Assembly (NCBI GenBank): GCA_015655195.1 | Contig: JAATFM010000268.1 | Location: 1-60,181 of the forward strand | Reading direction: 5' to 3' | Source of the DNA: Terriglobales bacterium | GTDB lineage: Bacteria; Acidobacteriota; Terriglobia; Terriglobales; Acidobacteriaceae | Length of the DNA: 60,181 bases | Shown: piece by piece, positions 8,279-17,659 of the stretch | Position numbering within the stretch: the stretch's first letter is position 1 | How the letters are laid out: each line of letters begins with the position of its first letter | Program-made: the position numbers and the translations under genes | Notes under the pieces: model-generated | Database searches by the model: none | Told to the model about the DNA's origin: nothing | What the model saw: the letters and a program-made list of their open reading frames with translations, nothing else

Positions 8279-8355
8279 GCGCCCGTAGCTCAGCTGGATA
8301 GAGCGAATGCCTCCGGAGCATTAGGTCGGGAGTTCGAATCTCTCCGGGCGCACCA
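8279..8355 (+). tRNA. tRNA-Arg (anticodon CCG)
   Basis: Acceptor GCGCCCG pairs with CGGGCGC. The D-arm is GCTCAGCTGGATAGAGC, the anticodon loop is CTCCGGA on an AATGC/GCATT stem giving CCG, and the T-arm is GGGAGTTCGAATCTCTC. The discriminator is A and CCA is encoded. Confidence 0.96.
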
Positions 8356-8491
8356 TATCTCCCGCCGCATGGTTCCCGCTCGACAATCAGGCTGGCATGG
8401 CAGACCGGCAAAGCCGCATAGGAAAGCAAAGCGCGGCAGTCGGCTGACCGCCGATCCTGAAGCCTGCGCCGCACCAATAGAATAGGTTCCA

Positions 8492-9382
8492 ATGCACTTT
8501 CATCTTCCTTTTTCCGCCAATGAGATTCTCTGGACGTTGACCTTTGCCGGGCATCTGGTGGTGCTGGTGGTCCTGATGGGCCGCGACCGCATCCGGCGCT
8601 TTCCGTGGTTCACGGCAAATATCGTTCTGATCGGCTTCCGCCTGCTGTCAGCGAAGATGCTTTACGGGCGGCTGCCGCAGATCCCGATGGCGGAGGTCTT
8701 TATCGGCCTCGCCCTGCTGAGCGCGATTGTGAGCGCCATGATGCTGCTGGAACTGGCGCGGAAGGCATTCGGGAAGGTAGGCCGCGGGCCGTGGGTTGGC
8801 GGCGCATTGGCGCTGATGGCGATTGGCGCAGTAGTGGTGGCAACGTGGGGCAAGTGGCCGGAGTGGCAGACGCTGAACGCACCGGGGCTGCTCTCGCACT
8901 TGCAGCTTTTGCAGCTTATTGCGCTCAAGGCCGGTCTGCTGATCGATGTGGAGACGGTACTGCTCGGCGTAACGGTGGCACTCTTCGGACGGCGCACAGG
9001 CGCGGGATGGAAGACGCACACGCAGCGCATTGTGCTGGGGCTTGCAACGGCCTCGCTCTCGCAGATCATCTCTGAAGCCGTGGTGCAGTGGATCGAGGCA
9101 ACGGCGAAGCCGCAATCGATGGCCGAGGCGCAGAAAATCATGGACCTGCGCGAGCATATCTTTTACGCCAACAGCGCCGTGTATGTCCTGGTACTGCTCT
9201 GGTGGATCGTCTGCTTGTGGCGAGAGGAACCCGAAGTCAACGGAACCAACGCAGGCGCGACGGTAACAGGCGAGTTGCCGGCTGCGGTTTCGATTGCCCC
9301 CGCAGCAGAGCCGGCAAATCCCACAGTGCAGGACAGAGCGCAGGATGAGGCACAGCCTCCGTCAACGGAAGCGGACTCATAG
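8492..9382 (+). CDS. Polytopic membrane protein of unknown function
   Basis: A 296-residue protein with about six or seven hydrophobic segments between residues 10 and 230, for example TFAGHLVVLVVLMG, the stretch around LALLSAIVSAMMLLE, VGGALALMAIGAVVVA and YVLVLLWWIVCLW. A Pro/Ala/Glu-rich cytosolic-looking tail follows from about residue 235. I do not recognise catalytic motifs or a named family. AGG lies 5-6 nt upstream of the ATG. It stands alone between tRNA-Arg and a repeat-filled gap. Confidence 0.7.
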   Translation: MHFHLPFSANEILWTLTFAGHLVVLVVLMGRDRIRRFPWFTANIVLIGFRLLSAKMLYGRLPQIPMAEVFIGLALLSAIVSAMMLLELARKAFGKVGRGPWVGGALALMAIGAVVVATWGKWPEWQTLNAPGLLSHLQLLQLIALKAGLLIDVETVLLGVTVALFGRRTGAGWKTHTQRIVLGLATASLSQIISEAVVQWIEATAKPQSMAEAQKIMDLREHIFYANSAVYVLVLLWWIVCLWREEPEVNGTNAGATVTGELPAAVSIAPAAEPANPTVQDRAQDEAQPPSTEADS

Positions 9383-9427
9383 CCGCGCCATCAGGCGGGT
9401 TCTGGCGAGATCTCGATCACAGCTTTG

Positions 9428-9462
9428 ATGGCGCAAGCTCGCGATAAGCGAGCTTGCGCCAT
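9428..9462. repeat. Perfect 15-bp inverted repeat
   Basis: ATGGCGCAAGCTCGC (9428-9442), 5-nt loop GATAA, then its exact reverse complement (9448-9462). There is no T-run on either side, so it is not a typical intrinsic terminator, though it lies 46 nt after a stop codon. The 302-nt gap 9383-9684 otherwise holds a TAGCTTTTAGCT repeat at about 9580 and the REP-like copy at 9617. Confidence 0.7.
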
Positions 9463-9616
9463 GCTATATCCCTCTGCCGCCGGCCACGGCAACGCAGACA
9501 GCGCGACGGAGTTCGGCTCGCATCCCTTTGGCGTAGCAGCGGTGCTGAACTGGCAGATCGGTAAGTGAGACACATCTCTATAGCTTTTAGCTTTGTCGTG
9601 CGTGGTGGAGGGGCGT

Positions 9617-9667
9617 GCTACCCCACCCTAGCGCCAAAAACAAAAACGGCGCGAGGGTGGGGCACCC
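9617..9667. repeat. REP-like palindrome, best-preserved copy
   Basis: Outer stem CCCCACCCT (9621-9629) with AGGGTGGGG (9654-9662), inner stem GCGCC (9631-9635) with GGCGC (9648-9652), and a 12-nt loop that reads GTTTTTGTTTTT on the minus strand. It lies just after the end of the glutathione peroxidase gene. Related copies are at 4581-4722, 8207-8247 and 23521-23607. Confidence 0.8.
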
Positions 9668-9684
9668 GGTCGGTTTTGCCTGGG

Positions 9685-10188
9685 CTATGATTTGTCGCTC
9701 AGTAGCGCCTCGATGGCAGCGCGTAGCTTGAGCGGGTCAGCCGACGGCGCATGGCGGCTTACCACAGTGCCGCGGCGATCAATGAGGAATTTGGTAAAGT
9801 TCCACGCGATACGCTCCATGCCGAGGAAGCCGCGCTTCTGGCGCCTGAGCCACCGGTAAAGGGGATGCGTGTCCGGGCCGTTGACCTCGATTTTGGCGAA
9901 GACGGGGAAGGTAACGCCATAGTTGCGGTCGCAGAATTCGGCAATCTCCTGCGCCGAGCCGGGCTCCTGGCGGCCAAACTGGTTCGACGGGAAGGCGAGA
10001 ATCTCGAAACCGCGGCTATTGTATTGCTTGTACAGTTCTTCGAGAGCGGCGTACTGGGGCGTAAAGCCGCAGTGGGATGCAGTGTTGACGATGAGCAGGA
10101 CGCGGCCGCGAAAGTAGGAGAGCGGAAGCGGCTGCCCGCTGATCAGATTGGCCGTAAAACCGTAGAGCGGCGAGTTATTTTCGAGCAT
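9685..10188 (-). CDS. Glutathione peroxidase (thioredoxin-fold, Cys form)
   Basis: Reduces hydroperoxides using a thiol donor. The tetrad regions are present: peroxidatic Cys in NTASHCGFTPQY, Gln in FPSNQFG, and Trp-Asn in AWNFTKFLID. Cys replaces selenocysteine, as in most bacterial members. The 167-residue product from ATG 10188 matches the family's 160-180. A TTG at 10230 would add 14 residues with no ribosome binding site. No signal peptide is seen, so it is probably cytoplasmic. It is monocistronic and points away from bamA. Confidence 0.9.
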   Translation of the reverse strand: MLENNSPLYGFTANLISGQPLPLSYFRGRVLLIVNTASHCGFTPQYAALEELYKQYNSRGFEILAFPSNQFGRQEPGSAQEIAEFCDRNYGVTFPVFAKIEVNGPDTHPLYRWLRRQKRGFLGMERIAWNFTKFLIDRRGTVVSRHAPSADPLKLRAAIEALLSDKS

Positions 10189-10593
10189 AAACACCCAGTC
10201 AGCGGGTCGATTGAGGCTCGACCGATTCAAGGCAAATTCAAACTAACCCGCTGTCAACAATTATTATGGATGCGCGCTGCAACGGGCGAGGATGTCCTGT
10301 TGGGGTGAGGCGCGTCTAAGAGGGAGCAGCAGAAGAGATGGCTCGCGTTCCGGACCGGATCAATAGGCAGTACAGGATGCCGTTGCCGGGAGCGGGTCAA
10401 CCGGTTTCGCTCCGGTAGACTGGGAGTGACTGTATCAGCGTGCGAAGTTGCACGCCGGGGACCCGGGAATCGTTCCACCGTGCAGAGTTCGCACGATGGG
10501 GTGCCGGAGCGGTTTGGGCGTGCTTGAGGGCGGTCCAATATAATCGTCTTTTCCTCCCAGGGCTGGAGCAGATTTTTCTAACGCAATGAGGGT
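10189..10593. other. Intergenic stretch upstream of bamA
   Basis: Divergent gap between glutathione peroxidase and bamA. TATAAT at 10539-10544 is a likely -10 box for bamA, about 50 nt before its start codon; I see no good -35 at 16-18 nt. There is no convincing gene or RNA. Confidence 0.45.
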
Positions 10594-13593
10594 GTGCATA
10601 TTCTTCCCGTGAAATTGAAGTCAGGAACGCACTATGACGATTTGTGCTGGGCGCAGGGCCAGAACAGCGAGCCACGCCAGGTGAGGAACAGGCACATATC
10701 CCCCGATGGATCGGCGCGGGACGGGGCTGCGCGGCGGTTTGTGCGTTTGCTGGCGCTGGCACTTCTAGTGTTTGCTGCTGCTGGCGCCTTTGCCCAGCAG
10801 GCGGGCGAGACGGTGGAGCAGATTCGCGTAATCGGCAACCGTCGCATCCCGAAGGAAACAGTGCTGGCGCGTCTGTTTACGCACGTCGGTGACACCTTCG
10901 ACCCGACCACGGTGGAGCGCGACTTTAACTCGCTGTGGAACACCGGGTACTTCGAGAACCTGCGCATTGAGCGCGAGGACTCGGAGAAGGGTGTCATCCT
11001 GAACGTTTACGTGCGGGAAAAAGACACCATTCGCGACATTACCTACAAGGGCCTGAACGCGGTTTCGCAGTCGGATGTTCTGGACCGCTTCAAGAAGGAA
11101 AAGGTCTCGCTTTCGGTGGAGAGCCAGTTCGACCCGACGAAGATCAAGCGGGCCGAGGCGGTGCTGCGCGAGATTCTGGCCGAGCACGGGCACCAGTTCT
11201 CGACGATCAAGACCGAAGTGAAGACGATTCCTCCGGCGTCGGTTCAGGTCATTTTCAACATCAAGGAAGGCCCGACGGTGAAGGTAGGCAACATTCGCTT
11301 CACCGGCAACCAGCACATCAGCTCGCTGATGCTGCGGCGTTCGATGATGAACCTGAAGCCGATCGGCATTCCGTATTCGATCTTCCTCGAAAATATCTTC
11401 GCCAAGACCTTCGACTCTTCCAAACTGGAAGAGGACGCGGAGCGCGTGCGCGAGGCTTACCGCGACAAGGGCTACGCGAATGCCGCGGTGGAAGAGCCAA
11501 AGACTCAGATTCGCGACCAGGGAGGACTGAACCTGTTCACCTTCCGGCCCAACACGGGCAAGCGCGTCGACATCCTGATGCCGATCGAGGAAGGCTCGCG
11601 CTACCGGCTGGGAGCGATCACCTTCACCGGCAACAAGGCGGTGCAGAATGTGAGGGCGCTCCGGGCCACCTTCGCCATCAAGGACGGCGACTGGTACAAC
11701 AGCCAGGCGATGCAGAAGGGCATGGAGGCGCTGAAGAAGGCCTACGGACAGTTGGGTTACATCAGCTTTGAAGCCATTCCGACGCCCAAGTTCGACGATG
11801 CCACCAAGACCGTCTCATGGGCCATCGACATCGACGAAGGCAAGCCGTTCTACGTTTCCCGCATCGAGTTCCAGGGCAACACCACGACGCGCGACAAGGT
11901 CATCCGCCGCGAACTGATGGTCGAAGAGGGCCAGGTGTACAACTCGCAGCTCTGGGAGTACAGCCTGCTACGCCTGAACCAGCTTGAGTATTTCGAGCCG
12001 CTGAAGGTGGACCAGGACTCCGAGGCGCACCAGGACACGGAGAACGGCACCGTGGACCTGCTGCTGAAGGTGAAGGAGAAGGGCAAGAACTCAATCGGCA
12101 TGAACGGCGGCATCAGCGGGCTTTCGGGCGCGTTCCTGGGCGTGAATTACCAGACGAACAACTTCCTGGGCCTGGGCGAGACGCTGAGCCTGCAGGGCAA
12201 CCTGGGCAACGTGAGCCGGCAGTTCCTCTTCGGCTTCACGCAGCCGTATGTTCACAACCGGCCACTGAACTTCGGCTTCCAGATTTTCGACCAGAAGCAG
12301 GATTACAACGCGGCAAAGAACTACTCGGCCACGACGGGACTCTCCGCGAACCTGACATCTGCACAGCAGTCGCTGACACAGAACTACAACCAGTCGTCCA
12401 AGGGATTCAACCTCTCCATCAGTTATCCGCTCAAGCGGCACAACTTCCAGAGCCTGGGCTTTACCTATTCGTACACGGACTCGTCGATTACAGCCTTCTC
12501 GACGGCCTCGCAGACCTACTTCCAGACGATCAGCTTCCGTTCGGGAATCCAGGGCTCGAATGCGCTGAACGGAATCGTGAACAGTTCGGCTTCGTTCAGC
12601 TACAGGTACAACACGGTAAACAACCCGATGCGTCCGCGCACCGGCAAGGAGTACACGGCGGTATTCCAGTTCTCCGGCATCGGCGGCAACCTGCGGTACA
12701 TTCAGCCGCTGGTGGCATACAAGAGCTATCGCTCGATGCACTACTTGACGCCGCGAGCGGATGGGCGCAATGTGTTGGCCCTGCGTGCGCAGCTTGGCTA
12801 CATTCAGGGCTTCGGCGGCGACGTGGCTCCGCCGAACAACCGCTTCTACACCGGCGGCGAGGCGGACCTGCGCGGCTTTGACATCCGTGGCGCTACGCCC
12901 TACGGCTACATTCCGAACCGCGCGAGCGTGCAGCTTACAAATCCGGATGGAACCTGCGTTCCGCGCGATGCGACCAACACGCAGTTGAACCAGTGCGTTC
13001 AGGTTCCAGTGCCGGTGTACGGCATTGTCTCGATCGGCGGCGACACGAGCCTCACGGCCAATGCCGAGTACCGGATTCCGATCGCCGGCCCGGTAACCTT
13101 CGCGTTCTTCGACGACTTCGGCGTGGACGCGGCGCTGAACCGCGGCCAGTTAAAGCAGAGCCCCGAAGGCTTTGCCTCACTGACGGCCCCGCTCTACGGT
13201 TGCCCGGTATACAACAACGGCTCCTGCCAGGGCGGCATTCCGGGCTCGATGGTGGGCTTCGTGAAGGACATTCACCCGGTGGCTGGCACAAACATCGTTC
13301 CCCGCATGTCGCTGGGCGGAGAGATTTCGGTGCTGATGCCGGTCATCAACGCGCCTTTCCGGCTCTACTATGCCTACAACCCGCTCCGGCTCTACGAGCG
13401 GCCGTACTGCAACTCTGTCCTGGGCGGCAACATCAACCAGAGCTGCTCGGCGCAGTTGATTACGCGCGACATGTTCCCGCAGGGCAACGCGGGCGACTAC
13501 ACCTACCAGGAGATTCTCCAGGGCTACGGAGCACAGAACCTCTTCCGCGAGCCGAGAAAGACCTTCCGGTTGACGGTCTCAACCACGTTCTAA
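10594..13593 (+). CDS. bamA: Outer membrane protein assembly factor BamA
   Basis: Central Omp85 component that folds and inserts outer-membrane beta-barrels. A signal peptide (core FVRLLALALLVFAAAGAFA) ends about residue 67, followed by five POTRA repeats from about 73 to 500: VEQIRVIGNRRIPKETV, then DITYKGLNAVSQSDV, VGNIRFTGNQHISS, LGAITFTGNKAVQ, and VSRIEFQGNTTTRD. A 16-strand-type barrel follows and ends in Phe (FRLTVSTTF). The length of 999 exceeds the usual 800, mostly through loops. The GTG start at 10594 leaves a 45-residue segment before the signal; a GTG at 10681 is an alternative. Two OmpH/Skp genes follow, matching the bamA-skp order of many diderms. Confidence 0.95.
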   Translation: MHILPVKLKSGTHYDDLCWAQGQNSEPRQVRNRHISPDGSARDGAARRFVRLLALALLVFAAAGAFAQQAGETVEQIRVIGNRRIPKETVLARLFTHVGDTFDPTTVERDFNSLWNTGYFENLRIEREDSEKGVILNVYVREKDTIRDITYKGLNAVSQSDVLDRFKKEKVSLSVESQFDPTKIKRAEAVLREILAEHGHQFSTIKTEVKTIPPASVQVIFNIKEGPTVKVGNIRFTGNQHISSLMLRRSMMNLKPIGIPYSIFLENIFAKTFDSSKLEEDAERVREAYRDKGYANAAVEEPKTQIRDQGGLNLFTFRPNTGKRVDILMPIEEGSRYRLGAITFTGNKAVQNVRALRATFAIKDGDWYNSQAMQKGMEALKKAYGQLGYISFEAIPTPKFDDATKTVSWAIDIDEGKPFYVSRIEFQGNTTTRDKVIRRELMVEEGQVYNSQLWEYSLLRLNQLEYFEPLKVDQDSEAHQDTENGTVDLLLKVKEKGKNSIGMNGGISGLSGAFLGVNYQTNNFLGLGETLSLQGNLGNVSRQFLFGFTQPYVHNRPLNFGFQIFDQKQDYNAAKNYSATTGLSANLTSAQQSLTQNYNQSSKGFNLSISYPLKRHNFQSLGFTYSYTDSSITAFSTASQTYFQTISFRSGIQGSNALNGIVNSSASFSYRYNTVNNPMRPRTGKEYTAVFQFSGIGGNLRYIQPLVAYKSYRSMHYLTPRADGRNVLALRAQLGYIQGFGGDVAPPNNRFYTGGEADLRGFDIRGATPYGYIPNRASVQLTNPDGTCVPRDATNTQLNQCVQVPVPVYGIVSIGGDTSLTANAEYRIPIAGPVTFAFFDDFGVDAALNRGQLKQSPEGFASLTAPLYGCPVYNNGSCQGGIPGSMVGFVKDIHPVAGTNIVPRMSLGGEISVLMPVINAPFRLYYAYNPLRLYERPYCNSVLGGNINQSCSAQLITRDMFPQGNAGDYTYQEILQGYGAQNLFREPRKTFRLTVSTTF

Positions 13594-13618
13594 CGCCGTG
13601 CGAAATACGGAAAGCTGC

Positions 13619-13650
13619 AAAGGCCGCCCATATCGGGCGGCCTTTGTTTT
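13619..13650 (+). terminator. Rho-independent terminator after bamA
   Basis: Perfect 11-bp stem AAAGGCCGCCC/GGGCGGCCTTT followed by GTTTT, 26 nt after the bamA stop. Confidence 0.85.
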
Positions 13651-13755
13651 GCCAGGGACTTCAACTTGTTCCAGTGTGCAGCGACGCGCACGTTGTCTGT
13701 TGTATAAAAAACGAAAAATCCCCGCTATTTACGGCAGGATTCACGATTTGGAGGT

Positions 13756-13784
13756 TTGACGCTCCTACCCCCACCCCATATAAT
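13756..13784 (+). promoter_or_regulatory. Sigma-70-type promoter of the first Skp gene
   Basis: TTGACG (13756-13761), 17-nt spacer, TATAAT (13779-13784). It predicts a 5' leader of about 155 nt before the ATG at 13948. Apart from this promoter and the bamA terminator, the 354-nt gap 13594-13947 shows only a small GCGCC/GGCGC-type hairpin near 13832-13850. Confidence 0.7.
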
Positions 13785-13947
13785 CCCTTCAGCTAGTTCT
13801 TGCTGTGGTTTCCGTCCAGTCTTTGCCCGCCTGCGCCAAATCCGGCGCATTGCTCCCCAAAAAGACCGAGACGTATCTAAGGCAGTTAGGGGAGATTTGT
13901 GCCCTGACGCCATAACAGCCGGAACCCATAAGGAGTTTTTGAATCGC

Positions 13948-14592
13948 ATGAAGCGTGTATCCGCACTTGCCGCCGCTCTTGGCGCCGTTCTCACCGCGGG
14001 AGCAGCCCTGAACGCACAAGCTCCCACCGCCGCTGCTCCCGCGCCGGCCAACGTCAAGGTTGCAGTCATTGCCTTCCAGCAGGCCGTGATGGCCACTAAC
14101 GAGTTCCAGCGCGACATCGGCGACGTGCAGAAGAAGTTCGAGCCGCAGAGCAGCCAGCTCAAGCAGCTCGGCACCGAAGTGGACACGCTGACCAAGCAGT
14201 TGCAGGCGCAGGGCAGCAACCTCTCCGATGCGGAGCGCGCCAACCGCGCCAAGACGATTGACGACAAGAAGAAGCAGGCGCAGCGGCTGGCCGAGGACGC
14301 GCAGAACGACTACCAGGCTGCCGTGCAGGAGACCTTCGGCCGCGTGGCGACCAAGGTGGGTGATCTGCTGATGGGCTACGCCAAGCAGCAGGGCTTCACG
14401 CTGGTGCTCGATGGATCGCAGGACCCGCAGCAGACGCCGCTGGTGCTGTATGTCTCGCCGAACACGGATATTACCAAGACGATCGTGGACGCCTACAACA
14501 CCAAGTCCGGCGTGCCCGCGCCTCCGCCGCAGGCTCCTTCAGCTCCGGCGCCACAAGCTCGGCCGGCAACCAGAACGCCTCCGTCCAAGTAA
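13948..14592 (+). CDS. OmpH/Skp family periplasmic chaperone (copy 1)
   Basis: Periplasmic holdase that delivers unfolded outer-membrane proteins to BamA. A signal peptide covers residues 1-24 (MKRVSALAAALGAVL to NAQA). The OmpH region follows: VKVAVIAFQQAVMATNEFQR, a long coiled coil through KQLGTEVDTLTKQLQAQG and AQRLAEDAQNDYQ, then GFTLVLDGS near the end. The C-terminal tail is Pro/Ala-rich. The ATG at 13948 has AAGGAG about 13 nt upstream; the longer open frame back to 13756 covers the promoter and is not coding. The 214 residues compare with about 160 for E. coli Skp. Confidence 0.88.
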   Translation: MKRVSALAAALGAVLTAGAALNAQAPTAAAPAPANVKVAVIAFQQAVMATNEFQRDIGDVQKKFEPQSSQLKQLGTEVDTLTKQLQAQGSNLSDAERANRAKTIDDKKKQAQRLAEDAQNDYQAAVQETFGRVATKVGDLLMGYAKQQGFTLVLDGSQDPQQTPLVLYVSPNTDITKTIVDAYNTKSGVPAPPPQAPSAPAPQARPATRTPPSK

Positions 14593-14608
14593 GCCTGGCG
14601 CGATCTGC

Positions 14609-14653
14609 CCCGATGCGGCAGGAGAACCTCTTCCGGTTTTCTGCCACATCGGG
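14609..14653 (+). terminator. Hairpin between the two Skp genes
   Basis: CCCGATGCGGCAG (14609-14621) pairs with CTGCCACATCGGG (14641-14653), one mismatch, with a short T-run at 14663-14667. It could be a weak terminator or attenuator setting the ratio of the two paralogues. Confidence 0.5.
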
Positions 14654-14785
14654 ATTTGCGCTTTTTGAAAGACCCATAACGGTCCGGATTCACCTAAGGT
14701 CCTGATTTGCTTACGCGGCACGGAAAGCGCCAGTCCAAGCACACAAGATTCCTGTCGAAGATTTTTTAAAGGAGTACGTCGCCGA

Positions 14786-15457
14786 ATGAAGCGTTCGCTT
14801 ACACTTGCTGCTCTGCTGGTTTTGAGCGCCCCCCTGATTTCCGCGCAAACCCCCGCCGCACCGCTGCCGGGCGCGCCCGGAGCAGAGCCCGCAGCCGCGC
14901 CTGCCGGCCCCGCGAAGATCGCCGTAATCGCCTTCCAGGTGGCCGTGGCCAAGACGAATGAGTTCCAGCGCAACTTCCTGGACCTGCAGAAGAAGTGGGG
15001 GCCGAAACAGCAGCAGCTCAAGTCCCAGGGCGAGGACGTGGACAACCAGACCAAACAGCTTGAAGCGCAGGGAGCCAAGCTGAGCGAGTCCGAGCGCACA
15101 ACGCGCGCCAGGGCACTCGAAGCCAAGCGCAAGGAGCTGGAGCGCACCGTCGAGGACGCCCGCAACGACTACAACCAGGAGTTGCAGGGCGTTGTGGACG
15201 AGATTCAGAGAAAACTCTACGACGTGATGCTCGGTTACGTGGAGAAGAGCGGTTACACGGTGGTTCTGAATGACTCCACGCAGCAGAACCCTGTGCTGTA
15301 CGCCATTGAGACGACGGATATTACCGCTCCGATAGTGGAAGCGTACAACGTAAAGTCGGGCGTACCGGCTCCGCCGCCGCAGCCTGCGGACGCGACTCCG
15401 GCGACAAAGACCCCTGCGGCCAAGGCTCCGGCTGCCAGACCTGGCGCCAAGAACTAA
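14786..15457 (+). CDS. OmpH/Skp family periplasmic chaperone (copy 2)
   Basis: Paralogue of the preceding gene with the same order: signal peptide (MKRSLTLAALLVLSAPLISA), KIAVIAFQVAVAKTNEFQRN, a coiled coil through QQQLKSQGEDVDNQTKQLEA, then SGYTVVLND. Both proteins end with a shared block, DITxxIVxAYNxKSGVPAPPPQ, before a Pro/Ala/Lys tail. AAGGAG lies 12-17 nt upstream of the ATG. It probably arose by tandem duplication; whether the two have different clients cannot be told. Confidence 0.88.
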   Translation: MKRSLTLAALLVLSAPLISAQTPAAPLPGAPGAEPAAAPAGPAKIAVIAFQVAVAKTNEFQRNFLDLQKKWGPKQQQLKSQGEDVDNQTKQLEAQGAKLSESERTTRARALEAKRKELERTVEDARNDYNQELQGVVDEIQRKLYDVMLGYVEKSGYTVVLNDSTQQNPVLYAIETTDITAPIVEAYNVKSGVPAPPPQPADATPATKTPAAKAPAARPGAKN

Positions 15458-15517
15458 ATCTGGAACCACATCCGGACTGGGAATCCCGCTTCGGAAATTC
15501 GTTTCAGGCACACGGTT

Positions 15518-15564
15518 TGGCCGGAACAGACAGGATAGAAAAACGCCTGTTCCGGCCATTTTAT
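15518..15564 (+). terminator. Terminator after second Skp gene
   Basis: TGGCCGGAACAG (15518-15529) pairs perfectly with CTGTTCCGGCCA (15547-15558), followed by TTTTAT. Confidence 0.75.
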
Positions 15565-15606
15565 AAACAGGCCAGCCGACTCCTCTTTCTGTGGAAAATA
15601 ATGTGC

Positions 15607-15637
15607 AAAAAACTCCCGCATTGTCGGGAGTTTTTTT
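15607..15637. terminator. Bidirectional terminator between skp2 and lepA
   Basis: AAAAAACTCCCG and CGGGAGTTTTTT form a 12-bp stem with a 6-nt loop and T-runs on both strands, suited to stopping transcription from both convergent sides. The rest of the 390-nt gap 15458-15847 is AT-richer around 15685-15725 and shows no gene. Confidence 0.85.
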
Positions 15638-15847
15638 GTTTTGCACTCTTGCCATCCGGGAAGGGATTCTGGTAAACGATGCAAGCCTATATTTATCTTT
15701 TATTTAGAGAAATATTAAACAAAGGTTAGAGATGCTGCACCGGCGGAATCTGGATTTTCACCCCAAAATATGGTTTCCACAGATGCTTGTGAACGCACTG
15801 TGACATCGTCCCGGGCTGGAGGGCCGGAATGGGAAAACCAGAAGCTC

Positions 15848-17659
15848 TTATTTTTGCAGATCTTCGCCCACGCGAAGCACGGCGAGGAAGGCTTCCTGGG
15901 GTATATCGACCTTGCCGATGCGCTTCATGCGCTTCTTGCCTTCCTTCTGCTTTTCGAGCAGCTTTCGTTTGCGCGAAATGTCGCCGCCGTAGCACTTGGC
16001 GAGCACATTTTTGCGCAGCGCGCTGACGGTTTCGCGGGCGACGACCTTGGAGCCGATGGCGGCCTGGATGGCAACCTCGAACTGCTGGCGCGGGATGAGC
16101 TCGCGCATCTTGGAGACAAGCGCCCTGCCGCGTTCGTAAGCAAAGTCCTGGTGGACGATGATGGAGAGCGCGTCTACGGGCTCGCCGGAGACGAGAATGT
16201 CCATCTTGACCATCGGCGAGACCCAGTGGCCGGCGAGCTGGTAGTCGAGCGAGGCATAGCCGCGGGAGACGGATTTGAGGCGGTCGTAGAAGTCGAGGAC
16301 GATCTCGTTGAGCGGCAGCTCATAGGTGAGCAGGACGCGCGTCGGCGTGGCGTACTCGAAGTTGACCTGCTTGCCGCGCTTCTCTTCCACGAGCTTTAGG
16401 ATGCCGCCAACGTACTCCTCGTTGGTAAGAATTTGCGCCTTGATGACCGGCTCGCGGATGGATTCGATGTTCGTGGGCTCGGGCCAGCGCGATGGGTTAT
16501 CGACTTCGATCTCGGAGCCGTCGGTGAGCGTGATCTGATAGCGCACGCCGGGCGCGGTGGTGATGAGATCGATGTCGTATTCGCGTTCAAGGCGCTCCTG
16601 GATGATTTCCATGTGCAGGAGGCCGAGGAAGCCGCAGCGGAAGCCGAAGCCTAGCGCGACGGAGCTTTCCGGCTCGAAGAAAAAGGACGAGTCGTTGAGG
16701 CGCAGCTTTTCAAGTGCGTCGCGCAGCAGCGTGTGCTCGTGGGAATCGACGGTGTAAAGGCCGGAGAAGACCATCGGCTTGATGTCTTCAAAGCCGGGAA
16801 GCTGCGTGGCGGCAGGCGCTGCGTCGTCGGTAACGGTGTCGCCGATTTTTGTGTCGCCGACGGTCTTGATGGTGGCGACGAAGAATCCGACCTCGCCGGC
16901 TGACAGCTCGGCAATCTCGACGGGCTTGGGCGTCAGCACTCCCATCGATTCCACGTCGAAGGCCTTGCTGTTCGACATGAGGCGGATGCGCTGGCCCTTG
17001 CGCATGGTTCCCTGCATGACGCGGACGAGGACGATAACACCGCGATAGGCGTCAAACCATGAGTCAAAGATGAGCGCCTGCAAGGGCGCGTTCGGGTCGC
17101 CGGTGGGCGGCGGCAGGCGGTGCACGATGGCTTCGAGAACGTCATCGACGCCGAGGCCGGTCTTTGCGCTCACTGGAATCGCATCGGTGGCGTCGAGGCC
17201 GACGGCCTGCTCGATGGCCTCCTGCGTGCGGAGAATGTCGGCCGATGGCAGATCGATCTTGTTGATGACGGGAATGATTTCGAGGCCGTGATTGGTGGCG
17301 AGATAGGCGTTGGCAAGCGTCTGCGCCTCGACGCCCTGGCTGGCATCGACGACGAGCAATGCGCCCTCGCAGGATGCGAGCGAGCGCGAGACCTCGTAGC
17401 TGAAATCGACGTGGCCGGGTGTGTCGATGAGGTTGAGCTGATAGATGTTGCCGTCTTTGGCCTTGTACATCATGCGGACGGTGTGGGCCTTGATGGTAAT
17501 GCCGCGCTCGCGTTCGAGGTCCATGGCGTCAAGCACCTGCGCCTGCATCTCGCGATGGGTCAGGGAGCCGGTGAGTTCAATCAGGCGGTCGCTGAGCGTC
17601 GACTTGCCGTGGTCGATGTGAGCAATGATGGCGAAGTTGCGTAAGAAGCGTGATTCCAT
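15848..17659 (-). CDS. lepA: Elongation factor 4 (LepA)
   Basis: Ribosome-bound GTPase that back-translocates or remodels stalled ribosomes. The GTPase domain covers residues 1-190: G1 [10 protein letters not shown]2 region [11 protein letters not shown]3 DTPGHVDF, G4 NKIDLP and G5 SAKTG. Domains II, III and V follow, and the LepA-specific C-terminal domain is marked by the ending [20 protein letters not shown] followed by [17 protein letters not shown]. The 603 residues match the family. The ribosome binding site is weak. It is monocistronic and convergent with the Skp genes. Confidence 0.97.
   Translation of the reverse strand: MESRFLRNFAIIAHIDHGKSTLSDRLIELTGSLTHREMQAQVLDAMDLERERGITIKAHTVRMMYKAKDGNIYQLNLIDTPGHVDFSYEVSRSLASCEGALLVVDASQGVEAQTLANAYLATNHGLEIIPVINKIDLPSADILRTQEAIEQAVGLDATDAIPVSAKTGLGVDDVLEAIVHRLPPPTGDPNAPLQALIFDSWFDAYRGVIVLVRVMQGTMRKGQRIRLMSNSKAFDVESMGVLTPKPVEIAELSAGEVGFFVATIKTVGDTKIGDTVTDDAAPAATQLPGFEDIKPMVFSGLYTVDSHEHTLLRDALEKLRLNDSSFFFEPESSVALGFGFRCGFLGLLHMEIIQERLEREYDIDLITTAPGVRYQITLTDGSEIEVDNPSRWPEPTNIESIREPVIKAQILTNEEYVGGILKLVEEKRGKQVNFEYATPTRVLLTYELPLNEIVLDFYDRLKSVSRGYASLDYQLAGHWVSPMVKMDILVSGEPVDALSIIVHQDFAYERGRALVSKMRELIPRQQFEVAIQAAIGSKVVARETVSALRKNVLAKCYGGDISRKRKLLEKQKEGKKRMKRIGKVDIPQEAFLAVLRVGEDLQK

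Noticed and set aside
13756-13947. Extended N-terminus of the first Skp gene
   Set aside because: The extension covers a promoter and lacks a signal peptide, while ATG 13948 begins one.
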